Source: JBAYIE01 sp965279165 (GTDB taxonomy: Bacteria > Bacteroidota > Bacteroidia > UKL13-3). From it: a stretch of 64,000 nucleotides of DNA. The notes beneath the pieces were generated by a model. That model did no database searches, had not been told where the DNA came from, and was given only the letters and a program-made list of their open reading frames with translations. Shown here one piece after another: positions 46,074-55,583 of this stretch. The stretch is from NCBI GenBank assembly GCA_965279165.1, contig OZ257140.1, forward strand, positions 3,038,001 through 3,102,000, written 5' to 3'. How positions within the stretch are numbered: position 1 is the first letter of the stretch; each line of letters opens with the position of its first letter. A program made the translations under genes and the position numbers.

Positions 46074-46316
46074 TATAAGAGTACAGATTTTATTATGATG
46101 CATGTTTTAGGCTTTAACTTCACGGATTAATTTGGAATTAACAAGTGATGGGAAGCATTTATAAAAGCATCATTTTGATTTTTGTTTGCTTTGATCTTGT
46201 TACAAATCGATTGGAAGAGATTTTTTAGACAAGTCAGGATATATATAAAGATAGATATAATAATTATCTAGGTTATATTTCAAATAATACATCACTTTAA
46301 TTTTTAAGATTAAAAA

Positions 46317-47444
46317 TTGAAAAAAATAGCAATGGTTGACTTAAAGAGTCAATACCATAAAATTAAAGTAGAAATTGATAAGGCAATAATCGATTGTATT
46401 GAGACTTCAGAATTTATTAATGGCAATGAAGTTAAGTCTTTTGTCGAAGAACTTTCTATATATACTGGTGCACCACACATAATTCCATGTGCTAACGGCA
46501 CGGATGCTTTACAAATTGCATTAATGTCACTTGAATTGCAGCCGGGGGATGAAATTATTGTTCCTGCTTTCTCCTATATATCAGCTGCTGAAGTAATTGC
46601 TCTCTTAAAACTAGTGCCGGTAATTGTCGATGTGAACCCGGATGATTTTAGCCTAGATATTAATAAAGTAATTTTAGCAATAAATTCTAAAACCAAAGTT
46701 ATTATACCAGTGCATTTATTTGGCCAATGTTCTGGTATGGAAGAATTGAAGAAAATAGCCGATAAGTATAATATTTTTATTATCGAAGATGCGGCGCAAG
46801 CAATAGGTACAAAATATTGGTTTACTGATGGGGAAATGAAACATGCAGGTACAATTGGTAATATTGGAACGATGTCCTTCTTTCCATCAAAGAATTTAGG
46901 TTGTTTTGGCGATGGAGGGGCTGTTTTTACAAATAATGCAGAATTGGCTTTAAGAATCAAAACTATTGCAAATCATGGACAATCTGAAAAGTATTGTCAT
47001 GATATGATTGGAGTCAATTCTCGACTAGATACTATCCAAGCTTCGGTATTAAAAGTAAAGCTGAAGTATTTAAATAATTATTTGGCTGCAAGAAACGCTG
47101 TTGCAGATTTTTACGATAAGAACCTAGGCAATATTTCAAATATTCAAATTCCTAAAAGAGTAACGGATTCTACACATACCTTTCATCAATATACGATAAA
47201 AGTAGATGCAAGAAGTAGGGATAATCTAAGGAAATATTTACTTAATAATGGAATTCAGACAATGGTTTATTATCCCATTCCATTACACGAACAAATAGCT
47301 TTTAAATCAGATAAATATGTAACAGGCGATTTTCCTGTTTCAGAACATTTATGTAAAGTTGTCTTATCTCTACCTATTCATACAGAAATGGATGAGAAAA
47401 CTTTGGAATTTATTGTGGGTAAAATAAAATCTTTTTATGAATAA
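46317..47444 (+). CDS. DegT/DnrJ/EryC1/StrS aminotransferase, WlbE/WbpE-like
   Basis: The 375-residue PLP enzyme aminates a 3-keto sugar nucleotide. The sugar-aminotransferase signature is complete: PCANGTDALQIALM, IEDAAQAIGTKY with the PLP-binding Asp, and FFPSKNLGCFGDGG with Schiff-base Lys192. Neighbours WlbB- and WlbA-like point to amination at C3 of UDP-GlcNAc-3-keto-uronate. The start is TTG at 46317 (KKIAMVDLKSQY), which fits the family; ATG at 46332 would shorten it by five. Ten nucleotides separate it from the next gene. Confidence 0.9.
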   Translation: MKKIAMVDLKSQYHKIKVEIDKAIIDCIETSEFINGNEVKSFVEELSIYTGAPHIIPCANGTDALQIALMSLELQPGDEIIVPAFSYISAAEVIALLKLVPVIVDVNPDDFSLDINKVILAINSKTKVIIPVHLFGQCSGMEELKKIADKYNIFIIEDAAQAIGTKYWFTDGEMKHAGTIGNIGTMSFFPSKNLGCFGDGGAVFTNNAELALRIKTIANHGQSEKYCHDMIGVNSRLDTIQASVLKVKLKYLNNYLAARNAVADFYDKNLGNISNIQIPKRVTDSTHTFHQYTIKVDARSRDNLRKYLLNNGIQTMVYYPIPLHEQIAFKSDKYVTGDFPVSEHLCKVVLSLPIHTEMDEKTLEFIVGKIKSFYE

Positions 47445-47454
47445 GATAATATAA

Positions 47455-48027
47455 ATGAGTTATTTCAGCCATAAATCAGCGATTATAGACAATGGTTGTA
47501 ATATTGGTAATGGTACCAAGATATGGCATTTCTCCCATGTTATGGAAAACTGTGTTATTGGTGAAGATTGTAATATAGGGCAAAATGTAGTTATTGCTCC
47601 TGATGTAATTCTTGGCAGAAACGTAAAAGTTCAGAACAATGTATCAATTTATACTGGAGTTATATGTCATGATGATGTTTTCTTAGGTCCTTCTTGTGTA
47701 TTTACAAATATTATTAATCCACGAAGTGCTGTCATAAGAAAGAAAATGTATGTGAAAACAGAAGTTGAGAAAGGGGCAACAATTGGTGCTAATGCAACGA
47801 TTTTATGTGGTATTAAAATTGGGTCTTATGCCTTGGTTGGTGCAGGTGCTGTTGTAACCAAGTCAGTGAAGCCATATGCACTAGTTGTTGGAAATCCGGG
47901 AAAACAAGTTGGTTGGGTGAGTGAATATGGTCATAGACTTAGTTTTGATGAGTTAGGTATAGGTTTATGTCCAGAAACTAACCAAGAATATAAACTTGAA
48001 CAAAACCACGTTGTAAGAATTTCTTGA
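47455..48027 (+). CDS. UDP-3-amino-uronate N-acetyltransferase, WlbB/WbpD-like
   Basis: The 190-residue protein is a left-handed beta-helix acyltransferase with hexapeptide repeats (CVIGEDCNIGQNVVI, TIGANATILCGIKIG, YALVGAGAVVTKSV) and the family blocks IWHFSHVMENCVIG and GNPGKQVGWVSEYG. WbpD/WlbB enzymes acetylate the 3-amino group of UDP-2-acetamido-3-amino-2,3-dideoxy-glucuronate. It lies between the aminotransferase and dehydrogenase genes and its stop overlaps the next start (TTGA). Confidence 0.92.
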   Translation: MSYFSHKSAIIDNGCNIGNGTKIWHFSHVMENCVIGEDCNIGQNVVIAPDVILGRNVKVQNNVSIYTGVICHDDVFLGPSCVFTNIINPRSAVIRKKMYVKTEVEKGATIGANATILCGIKIGSYALVGAGAVVTKSVKPYALVVGNPGKQVGWVSEYGHRLSFDELGIGLCPETNQEYKLEQNHVVRIS

Positions 48028-49043
48028 AAAATCAGGCTTTAAAATTTGCAGTTATCGGTTATGGCCATATTGGTAAAAGGCATGCTGAAGTAATTTCTAT
48101 GAATCCAGATGCCACATTAGTAGGTATTGCTGATATTAGACCTAAAGAAATAACTGGAGGTAATAAATATAATGTGCCATATTACCAGTCTCTTGCATCT
48201 CTTCTAAAATCTGAACAAGAGATAGATGTAGTAAATATAGCAACTCCTAATGGATTACATGCACAACAAGCAATTGATGTTTTATCATCAAACATTCATG
48301 TTGTTATTGAGAAACCGATGGCACTTACCAAACATGATGCTGAGTTAATTATAAATCAATCAAAAAAAGTTAATAAGCACGTTTTCTGTGTTATGCAAAA
48401 TAGGTATTCACCTCCTTCTGTCTGGATTAAACAACTAATTGAAGATGGTTTATTAGGAAATATCTATAAAGTTAGTTTGAATTGTTTTTGGAATAGAGAT
48501 GAACGATATTACCAACCGGGAAATTGGCATGGAACAAAGTCGCTAGATGGAGGAACCTTATTCACTCAATTTTCTCATTTTATTGATTTAGTTTATTGGT
48601 TATTCGGTGACATAACAAATATTTATGCAAGATTTAATAACTTTAATCATGGCAGCTTAATTGAATTTGAGGATAGCGGTTCTGTATTATTCGATTTTGT
48701 AAATGGGGGAGAAGGTAGTATCCAATATTCAACAACAATTTGGGATTCTAATTTGGAAAGTAGTATGACTATAATTGCTGAGAATGGAAGCGTGAAGATT
48801 GGGGGACAATATATGGATAAAGTTGAGTATTGTCATGTGAAGAATTATATTATGCCAAAGATTGAAGTTACAAATCCTGGAAATGATTATGGTTATTATA
48901 AAGGTTCTGCGCAAAACCACCATTTTGTTATTCAAAATGTAATTAATGTTTTACAAAGAAATGAACGCATTACCACAAATGCCAGTGAAGGATTAAAAGT
49001 AGTCGAGATGATAGAAAGGATTTATTCAAATTTACATTTGTAA
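48024..49043 (+). CDS. Gfo/Idh/MocA oxidoreductase, WlbA/WbpB-like
   Basis: The 339-residue NAD-dependent enzyme oxidises C3 of UDP-GlcNAc-uronate. The Rossmann motif FAVIGYGHIGKRHAEVI begins it, and the family EKP motif is seen in VVIEKPMALTK; YQPGNWHGTKSLDGGTLFTQ is the WlbA substrate-domain signature. The start is TTG at 48024, overlapping the preceding stop by 4 bp. With the aminotransferase and acetyltransferase it forms a complete keto-amino-acetyl relay. Confidence 0.9.
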   Translation: MKNQALKFAVIGYGHIGKRHAEVISMNPDATLVGIADIRPKEITGGNKYNVPYYQSLASLLKSEQEIDVVNIATPNGLHAQQAIDVLSSNIHVVIEKPMALTKHDAELIINQSKKVNKHVFCVMQNRYSPPSVWIKQLIEDGLLGNIYKVSLNCFWNRDERYYQPGNWHGTKSLDGGTLFTQFSHFIDLVYWLFGDITNIYARFNNFNHGSLIEFEDSGSVLFDFVNGGEGSIQYSTTIWDSNLESSMTIIAENGSVKIGGQYMDKVEYCHVKNYIMPKIEVTNPGNDYGYYKGSAQNHHFVIQNVINVLQRNERITTNASEGLKVVEMIERIYSNLHL

Positions 49044-49112
49044 GTACCTAAACTACATGAAATGTTAAAACACAAATGAATAGATTTACTAAATAATTGT
49101 TTAAAAGTATAT

Positions 49113-49120
49113 TACTTTTG
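49113..49120 (+). promoter_or_regulatory. Candidate -7 box upstream of the UDP-sugar dehydrogenase
   Basis: TACTTTTG matches TAnnTTTG. The gene starts about 105 nt downstream, in a 182-bp gap. A TTG lies only 13 nt upstream of the box, shorter than usual for a -33 element, so support is modest. Confidence 0.35.
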
Positions 49121-49225
49121 CCGGTTTGATAATAACAAACCTTTTAGTATATAGAATCAGTTTTGTAAAAATCAGTAAGACAATAGATTTAAATTATTTT
49201 GATTTAATGAATAAAAACAGCCAAA

Positions 49226-50485
49226 ATGCACAGTAAAAAAATTGCTATAATCGGACTTGGATACGTTGGTTTACCACTTGCCGTTGAATTCGGTAAAAAA
49301 TACCAAGTTGTGGGATTTGATATTAATCAAGACCGAATTAAGGAATTAATTCAAGGGATAGATCATACACTCGAAACCAGTAAAGAAGAAATTCTTGCCG
49401 CTACAAAGCTTAAGTTTTCATTTAATAGTGAAGAACTTAAATCTTGTGACTTTTTTATAGTAACAGTTCCAACACCGGTAGATCAGTACAATCGACCTGA
49501 TTTAACTCCCTTAATTAAAGCAAGTCAAACAATTGGAAAAGTACTAAAGAAAGATGATATCGTAGTATATGAATCTACTGTATATCCAGGGTGTACTGAA
49601 GAAGAATGTGTGCCCGTTCTTGAAACAACAAGTGGATTAAAGTACAATGTCGATTTTTATTGTGGTTATTCTCCGGAACGAATAAATCCTGGGGATAAAG
49701 AACATTCTGTTTCCAAAATCCTAAAGGTAACTTCTGGTTCTACCGAGGAAGCGGCAAATTTAATAGACTCGGTATATTCGAGTATTATTACTGCCGGAAC
49801 TTTTAAAGCCACTTCTATTAAGGTTGCTGAAGCAGCAAAAGTAATCGAGAATTCGCAAAGAGATATAAATATTGCCTTTGTTAACGAGTTATCTAAAATA
49901 TTTCGTTTGCTTGGAATAGAAACTAATGAAGTATTAGAAGCAGCGGGTACAAAATGGAATTTTCTAAAATTCAAACCTGGACTTGTGGGAGGGCATTGTA
50001 TTGGTGTGGATCCATATTATTTGGCTCAAAAAGCCCAGGAAATGGGTTATCATCCAGAAATTATTCTGGCTGGGAGAAGATTAAATGACGATATGGGAAG
50101 GTATGTTGCATCTGAGACTATTAGATTAATGATATCCAAAGATATTGCCATCAAATCGTCTAAAATTTTATTAATGGGATTTACATTTAAAGAAAATTGT
50201 CCTGATGTTAGAAATACTAAAGTTATTGATATTTACAATGAACTAAAGCAATATGGTATGAAAATCGATATCGTTGATCCATGGGCAGAGCCAAAGGAAG
50301 TATTGCATGAATATGGTATTCAAACTACAAGAGAGGTTTCGTCGCTGAAATACGATGCTGTTATTTTAGCAGTTGGGCACAAGCAATTCGCCGAATTTGA
50401 TTTTAATAAACTAACCAATGACTCTTCTGTAATTTTTGATGTTAAGGGGTTATTGCCCAAAAGTATATCAGATGCCAGATTATAA
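49226..50485 (+). CDS. UDP-N-acetylhexosamine 6-dehydrogenase (TviB/WbpA-like)
   Basis: The 419-residue NAD-dependent dehydrogenase oxidises C6 of a UDP-sugar to a uronic acid. Visible are KIAIIGLGYVGLPLAVEFGK (NAD), VTVPTPVDQYNRPDLTPL, ESTVYPGCTEE, and the catalytic Cys in FKPGLVGGHCIGVDPYYLA. The subgroup is TviB/WbpA-like, so the probable substrate is UDP-GlcNAc, feeding the WlbA-WlbE-WlbB enzymes encoded just before it. UDP-GalNAc is an alternative. The gene has its own upstream gap of 182 bp. Confidence 0.9.
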   Translation: MHSKKIAIIGLGYVGLPLAVEFGKKYQVVGFDINQDRIKELIQGIDHTLETSKEEILAATKLKFSFNSEELKSCDFFIVTVPTPVDQYNRPDLTPLIKASQTIGKVLKKDDIVVYESTVYPGCTEEECVPVLETTSGLKYNVDFYCGYSPERINPGDKEHSVSKILKVTSGSTEEAANLIDSVYSSIITAGTFKATSIKVAEAAKVIENSQRDINIAFVNELSKIFRLLGIETNEVLEAAGTKWNFLKFKPGLVGGHCIGVDPYYLAQKAQEMGYHPEIILAGRRLNDDMGRYVASETIRLMISKDIAIKSSKILLMGFTFKENCPDVRNTKVIDIYNELKQYGMKIDIVDPWAEPKEVLHEYGIQTTREVSSLKYDAVILAVGHKQFAEFDFNKLTNDSSVIFDVKGLLPKSISDARL

Positions 50486-50584
50486 TCATTCTATAACTTT
50501 AAGTCTACTTCTTAGTAACCGCATTGGATTTAATAAAACATGGAATTACATGTACTCTAATAAATATATTGAAAATAAAAATTA

Positions 50585-51628
50585 ATGAAACATTCAACGA
50601 TACTTGTGACCGGAAATGCTGGATTTATTGGTTCCCATGTAACAAACCGTTTGTTAGATGAAGGTTATTCAGTAGTAGGAATAGATAATGTAAACGATTA
50701 TTATGATCAAGAGCTTAAAGAGGCGCGATTAGAGATAACTCGTAAGAAAGCCCAAGTGGCTAACGAAAAATTTGGAAGTAATTATACTTTTTACAAAAAT
50801 AATCTTGCGGATGCTGCATTTGTAAATCAATGCTTTAATAAACATAAATTCAACAAAGTTATTCATCTTGCTGCACAGGCTGGAGTAAGATATAGTTTGG
50901 TAAACCCTGCAGCATACGTAGAGAGTAATATAATTACGTTTACTAATATTCTTGAGGCGTGTCGTCATCATCAAATTGAGCATTTGACATATGCAAGTAC
51001 AAGTAGTGTTTATGGAGCAAACACTAATATGCCATTTAGTGAACATCATGGTGTAGATCATCCACTTCAGTTCTACGCCGCAACAAAACGTGCAAATGAG
51101 CTAATGGCACATAGTTACAGCCATCTATTTGGCTTGCCGACTACCGGATTAAGGTTTTTTACTGTATACGGGCCTTGGGGAAGGCCTGATATGGCTTTAT
51201 TCCTTTTTACAAAGAATATTATAGAAGGTAAACCAATTCAAGTATTCAATCATGGCAATCATACCCGAGATTTTACATATATTGGAGATATTGTTGAAGG
51301 TATTGTGAAAGCAAGTGAAAATATAGCTAAACCAAATAAGGATTGGAATAGTGATAACCCTGACCCCTCAAGTAGCAATGCCCCATTTAATATTTATAAT
51401 ATTGGCAATAATAATCCTGTAAAGTTGAATGAATATATTAGTGCCATTGAAGATGCCTTAGACAAAAAAGCGATAAAAGAGTTGTTGCCTCTTCAACCCG
51501 GTGATGTTCCTGAAACATATGCTGATATTACTAAATTAGCGAACGCCGTTGGATATATACCACAAACCACAGTGAAAGATGGAGTTGCTAATTTTGTTCG
51601 ATGGTTCCGAGAATACTACAAAGTATAA
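50585..51628 (+). CDS. UDP-glucuronate 4-epimerase-like SDR
   Basis: This 347-residue extended SDR begins ILVTGNAGFIGSHVTNRLL and has the epimerase markers IDNVNDYYDQELKEARL, the Ser-Ser-Val-Tyr stretch STSSVYGANTNMPFSE, and the Y-x-x-x-K pair in FYAATKRANELMA. The GPWGRPDMALFLFTKNII block is typical of UDP-glucuronate 4-epimerases (CapI/LspL). It would interconvert UDP-GlcA and UDP-GalA, or the N-acetylated uronates made by neighbouring enzymes. It lies 100 bp after the dehydrogenase. Confidence 0.88.
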   Translation: MKHSTILVTGNAGFIGSHVTNRLLDEGYSVVGIDNVNDYYDQELKEARLEITRKKAQVANEKFGSNYTFYKNNLADAAFVNQCFNKHKFNKVIHLAAQAGVRYSLVNPAAYVESNIITFTNILEACRHHQIEHLTYASTSSVYGANTNMPFSEHHGVDHPLQFYAATKRANELMAHSYSHLFGLPTTGLRFFTVYGPWGRPDMALFLFTKNIIEGKPIQVFNHGNHTRDFTYIGDIVEGIVKASENIAKPNKDWNSDNPDPSSSNAPFNIYNIGNNNPVKLNEYISAIEDALDKKAIKELLPLQPGDVPETYADITKLANAVGYIPQTTVKDGVANFVRWFREYYKV

Positions 51629-51679
51629 CTAAGTAGTAAAACTAAAATATTACTTTCATTTCTAATTCTAATACTAATT

Positions 51680-52693
51680 ATGCTATCAAATAAATCAATT
51701 TTAATTACTGGAGGAACTGGATCCTTAGGTAAAGCACTTACCCAATACATACTAAATAAATGGCCTGATCTAAAGCGATTGGTTATTTATTCAAGGGATG
51801 AACAGAAGCAGTTCCAAATGGAGCAAGAATTCCCAGAATCAAAATATCCTTGTATGCGTTATTTTATTGGAGACGTTAGGGATTTGGAAAGACTTAAAAG
51901 AGCTATAACGGGAATTGATTATGTGATTCATGCTGCTGCTATGAAACATGTTCATATTGCAGAATATAATCCGGATGAATGTGTTAAAACAAATGTGGGT
52001 GGAGCTGAGAATGTTATTAAGGCTTGTCTAGAATCTCCTTCTGTTACAAAGGTTGTAGCTTTATCTACAGACAAAGCTTGTGCTCCAATAAATCTATATG
52101 GAGCAACTAAGCTTACTTCTGATAAATTGTTTGTAGCTGCCAATAATATCAAAGGACACAAGGATATAAGCTTTTCAGTCGTTCGTTATGGTAATGTAAT
52201 GGGTTCAAATGGGTCAGTAATTCCATTCTTTTTAAAAATGAGGGCTAATGGTAGTCTTCCGATAACTGATCCGAATATGACCCGTTTTAATATTTCATTA
52301 AGTGGTGGTGTCGACATGGTTCTGCATGCACTCGAGACAGCTTGGGGTGGTGAATTGTTCGTGCCGAAAATTCCATCTTATAAAATTACAGATGTTGCAA
52401 AAGCAATAGCTCCTGATTGTGAACATCGTATTGTAGGTATAAGACCAGGTGAAAAAATTCACGAAGAAATGATTACCAGCTCCGATTCTTTTACTACATA
52501 TGACCTAGGTAAATATTATGTAATTTTACCACAAACGCCGCAATGGAATTTAGAAGAATATATTAGACATTTTAATGCTAAATTGGTAGAAAAAGGATTT
52601 AATTATACTTCCGGTCAAAATACTGAATGGGAAACGGTTGAAAGTATGCGCCAGCTCATTACAAAACATGTAGATTCAAATTTTAAAATCTAA
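51680..52693 (+). CDS. pseB: UDP-GlcNAc 4,6-dehydratase (inverting), PseB
   Basis: The 337-residue SDR catalyses the first step of pseudaminic acid synthesis: UDP-GlcNAc to the 4-keto-6-deoxy-altro sugar. It starts ILITGGTGSLGKALTQYIL, has STDKACAPINLYGATKLTSD (the dehydratase triad region), and FSVVRYGNVMGSNGSVIPF. These are FlaA1/PseB blocks rather than the large FlaA1 membrane form. It is followed by PseC after 11 nt, the standard order. Confidence 0.94.
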   Translation: MLSNKSILITGGTGSLGKALTQYILNKWPDLKRLVIYSRDEQKQFQMEQEFPESKYPCMRYFIGDVRDLERLKRAITGIDYVIHAAAMKHVHIAEYNPDECVKTNVGGAENVIKACLESPSVTKVVALSTDKACAPINLYGATKLTSDKLFVAANNIKGHKDISFSVVRYGNVMGSNGSVIPFFLKMRANGSLPITDPNMTRFNISLSGGVDMVLHALETAWGGELFVPKIPSYKITDVAKAIAPDCEHRIVGIRPGEKIHEEMITSSDSFTTYDLGKYYVILPQTPQWNLEEYIRHFNAKLVEKGFNYTSGQNTEWETVESMRQLITKHVDSNFKI

Positions 52694-52704
52694 CTTTATA
52701 TCCA

Positions 52705-53916
52705 ATGCAACCAATTCCATATGGAAGACAATTTATCTCAGAAGAAGATATTTTATCCATTACCCAAACTATTCAAGGTGAGTATCTAACACAAGGTCCA
52801 AGCATTGCAGCTTTTGAAAAAAGTTTTGCCGAATATATTGGATCCAAGTATGCAGTGGCTGTTGCCAATGGTACTGGGGCACTTCATTTATCGGCATTGG
52901 CATTAAATGTACGTCCTGGAGACAAAGTAATCACTACTCCTATTACTTTTGCCGCATCTGCTAATTGTATTCGGTATTGCGGAGGTGAAATAGTATTTTG
53001 TGATATTGATCCTGAGACTTTTTTACTTGATATAAAAGAAGTTAGAAAAACACTTGAAAAGGCTCCTAAAGGAACTTATAAAGGGATAATACCTGTTGAT
53101 TTTGCGGGACGACCAGTTAACTCTGAAGAATTTAGAGAACTTGCAGACGAGTTTGGATTATGGATTATAGAAGATGCATGCCACGCTCCTGGTGCATGGA
53201 TTAAAGATAGAAAAGGAATTAAACAAATATCAGGTAATGGAACTTATTCCGACTTGGCAATTTTTTCTTTTCATCCGGTAAAACATATTGCAACTGGAGA
53301 AGGTGGAATGATCACTACTAACAATATTGAATTATACGAAAGATTACTGTTACTTAGAACTCATGGAATTTCTAGAGATATTTCAAAGTTCTCAAACAGT
53401 ATTGAGTTTGCTGCAGGAACCACAGAACATGGTGAGCAATATCCTGGATGGTATATGGAAATGAATGAGTTGGGTTATAATTATCGTTTAACAGATTTTC
53501 AAGCTGCTTTAGGCATTAGTCAACTGAAAAGAGCTGATAAAGGTTTGGAAAGAAGAAAATGGATTGCATCTACTTATGATGCAGCATTTCAAAATCTTGA
53601 AGGTATACAGAGCCCGCAATTAGAAACTAAATTAGACTCTACCTTTTATCATGCGTATCATTTATACATTGTAAAAACAAAAAATAGGTTAAAGTTATAT
53701 AATTACCTTAGGGAAAAACAAATTTTCGCACAAGTACATTATATACCGGTTCACCTTATGCCTTATTATCGCGAACAAGGTTGGAAGGAAGGTATGCTAC
53801 CACACGCTGAAAAGTATTATAAAGAATGTCTAAGTCTTCCTATGTATCCTAGTATGACGAATGATGAGCTACAGTATGTTATTGATACAATTAAAGGGTT
53901 TCTTTCTGGAGTTTAA
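52705..53916 (+). CDS. pseC: UDP-4-amino-4,6-dideoxy-AltNAc transaminase, PseC
   Basis: The 403-residue PLP aminotransferase adds the 4-amino group in the second step of the pseudaminic acid pathway. Key blocks are YLTQGPSIAAFEKSFAEYIG, AVANGTGALHLSALAL, IEDACHAPGAW and FSFHPVKHIATGEGG with Schiff-base Lys193. The C-terminal VHYIPVHLMPYYREQGW is characteristic of PseC. It directly follows pseB. The acetyltransferase PseH that would normally follow was not found. Confidence 0.94.
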   Translation: MQPIPYGRQFISEEDILSITQTIQGEYLTQGPSIAAFEKSFAEYIGSKYAVAVANGTGALHLSALALNVRPGDKVITTPITFAASANCIRYCGGEIVFCDIDPETFLLDIKEVRKTLEKAPKGTYKGIIPVDFAGRPVNSEEFRELADEFGLWIIEDACHAPGAWIKDRKGIKQISGNGTYSDLAIFSFHPVKHIATGEGGMITTNNIELYERLLLLRTHGISRDISKFSNSIEFAAGTTEHGEQYPGWYMEMNELGYNYRLTDFQAALGISQLKRADKGLERRKWIASTYDAAFQNLEGIQSPQLETKLDSTFYHAYHLYIVKTKNRLKLYNYLREKQIFAQVHYIPVHLMPYYREQGWKEGMLPHAEKYYKECLSLPMYPSMTNDELQYVIDTIKGFLSGV

Positions 53917-53940
53917 TTTCTAAGTTGTCAAGATTAATTC

Positions 53941-54819
53941 ATGAAACTTCAACATAAAGTTATACTCGGAACAGTTCAGTTTGGGCTTCCATACGGAATT
54001 AATAATCAGTTAGGACAACCTAGTCAGGATACGGTTAATGCAATTCTAAATCTTGCTTATGATAATGGCATAAATTTGCTTGACACAGCGGAGTCATACG
54101 GGAATGCACAGAAAGTTATAGGTAACTTTCATAGAAGTTTTCCCGAGAAAGTATTTTCAGTTATAACTAAATTAAATCCCAAAAGCTCTTTCAAGAATAT
54201 CAAAGAGCAAATATTCAATGATATAATTGAACTTAATGTAAACTCACTTGCAGGTTTAATGTTTCATAGCTTTAATGATTATATTGATCATTTAGAAGGT
54301 TTCGACGAAATGAAGGAATTGAAAGCAATTGGTGTTATAGACCGAATAGGGGTTTCAGTTTACAATAATGAAGAATTTAAATTTCTGATAGATGAAGGTA
54401 TTGTTGATCTTATTCAGTTACCTTTTAATATTTTCGATAATATGAATCATCGCGGTGAACTTATTAAAGCAGCAAAATTGAAGGGAATTGAATTACATGT
54501 AAGGTCCGTATTTTTACAAGGACTATTCTTCATGAATCCAGATAATTTGAATTCAAAACTTTTGCCATTGAAGCCGTATCTAAAATATATACATGATTTG
54601 GTAAACAACTCGGAAACAACTATTGAGGAGGTATGTTTGGCATATACTATCGGACAGAAGGATATTGACATGGTTTTAATGGGAGTTGAAACAGTTGACC
54701 AACTTGAAAGTAACCTAAATGTTATAAGAAAAATAGAAATTTCTGAAGATTTCATGTCTAAAATTAATAGCATTAAAGTTGTGGAAAAGGAATTACTTAG
54801 TCCTGTTAATTGGAAATGA
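53941..54819 (+). CDS. Aldo/keto reductase of the nonulosonic-acid operon
   Basis: The 292-residue TIM-barrel protein opens with ILGTVQFGLPYGINN and has the AKR tetrad region INLLDTAESYGNAQKVIG (Asp and Tyr) and a Lys in VITKLNPKSS; the His is in LAGLMFHSFND. AKRs of this kind are common passengers in PseB/PseC or legionaminic loci, where they may reduce a keto intermediate. The step is not established here. The stop overlaps the next ATG (ATGA). Confidence 0.82.
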   Translation: MKLQHKVILGTVQFGLPYGINNQLGQPSQDTVNAILNLAYDNGINLLDTAESYGNAQKVIGNFHRSFPEKVFSVITKLNPKSSFKNIKEQIFNDIIELNVNSLAGLMFHSFNDYIDHLEGFDEMKELKAIGVIDRIGVSVYNNEEFKFLIDEGIVDLIQLPFNIFDNMNHRGELIKAAKLKGIELHVRSVFLQGLFFMNPDNLNSKLLPLKPYLKYIHDLVNNSETTIEEVCLAYTIGQKDIDMVLMGVETVDQLESNLNVIRKIEISEDFMSKINSIKVVEKELLSPVNWK

Positions 54820-55583
54820 AAATAATTGCAATTACACAAGCCAGAGTTGGCTCAAGCCGATTACCGGCCAAAGTACTTAAAACAATTAATGGGGTTAGTA
54901 TTCTTGAGATGCATATTTTAAGAATTCTTAAATCAAAAGTAATTGATAAGGTTATTGTGGCTACGACAGAAGAACCAAATGTGGATGAGATTTGTAAGAT
55001 ATGTGATAAATTAGGTGTAGCGTATTTCAAAGGTTCAACTAACGATGTGCTTGATCGATATTATCAAACTGCTTTACTTGAAAAGCCTGAATATATTGTT
55101 AGGTTGACTTCTGATTGTCCATTGATTGATGCAGAATTAGTGGATGAAGTGATTAAAAAAACAATTTCTGAAAAGGCGGATTATGGAAGTAATGGATTTA
55201 TTACATTGTTTCCGGATGGCCAAGATACTGAAGTTTTTACCTTTAAAGCATTGGAAAAAGCATGGAAAGAAGCCACTTTGTTATCCGATAGAGAACATGT
55301 AACGCCTTATATTTGGAGAAATTCAAGTCTTAAAGGTGGTGAGATGTTTAATTCAGTGAATTATGGTACAAATAAAGACTATAGTGAAGTTCGAATGACG
55401 CTCGACGAACAAGTTGACTTGGAAGTGATTACCAAGATGATTGAAACTTTAGGAATGGATGCCAGTTGGATTGAATATGCTGAATTATATTTACAAAGTA
55501 ACGAAATCAGGAATTTGAATAAAAGTATAACAAGAAATGAAGGGTATAAGAAAAGTTTAGAAAAAGATAAAGAAAAATCATGA
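54816..55583 (+). CDS. SpsF-type cytidylyltransferase
   Basis: This 255-residue nucleotidyltransferase has the SpsF/CMP-sugar synthetase pattern: IAITQARVGSSRLPAKVLK at the N-terminus, VIVATTEEPNVDEI, DVLDRYYQTALL and VRLTSDCPLIDAELVDE. SpsF proteins are encoded with NeuB- and PseG-like genes in spore-coat and flagellin glycosylation loci, where they are thought to activate the nonulosonic acid with CMP or act on its precursor. Canonical PseF is shorter and has a different N-terminus. I chose the ATG at 54816, which overlaps the preceding stop. Confidence 0.85.
   Translation: MKIIAITQARVGSSRLPAKVLKTINGVSILEMHILRILKSKVIDKVIVATTEEPNVDEICKICDKLGVAYFKGSTNDVLDRYYQTALLEKPEYIVRLTSDCPLIDAELVDEVIKKTISEKADYGSNGFITLFPDGQDTEVFTFKALEKAWKEATLLSDREHVTPYIWRNSSLKGGEMFNSVNYGTNKDYSEVRMTLDEQVDLEVITKMIETLGMDASWIEYAELYLQSNEIRNLNKSITRNEGYKKSLEKDKEKS

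Noticed and set aside
54816..55583. Canonical PseF identity
   Set aside because: The N-terminus QARVGSSRLPAK and the overall layout are those of SpsF-type proteins rather than of PseF.
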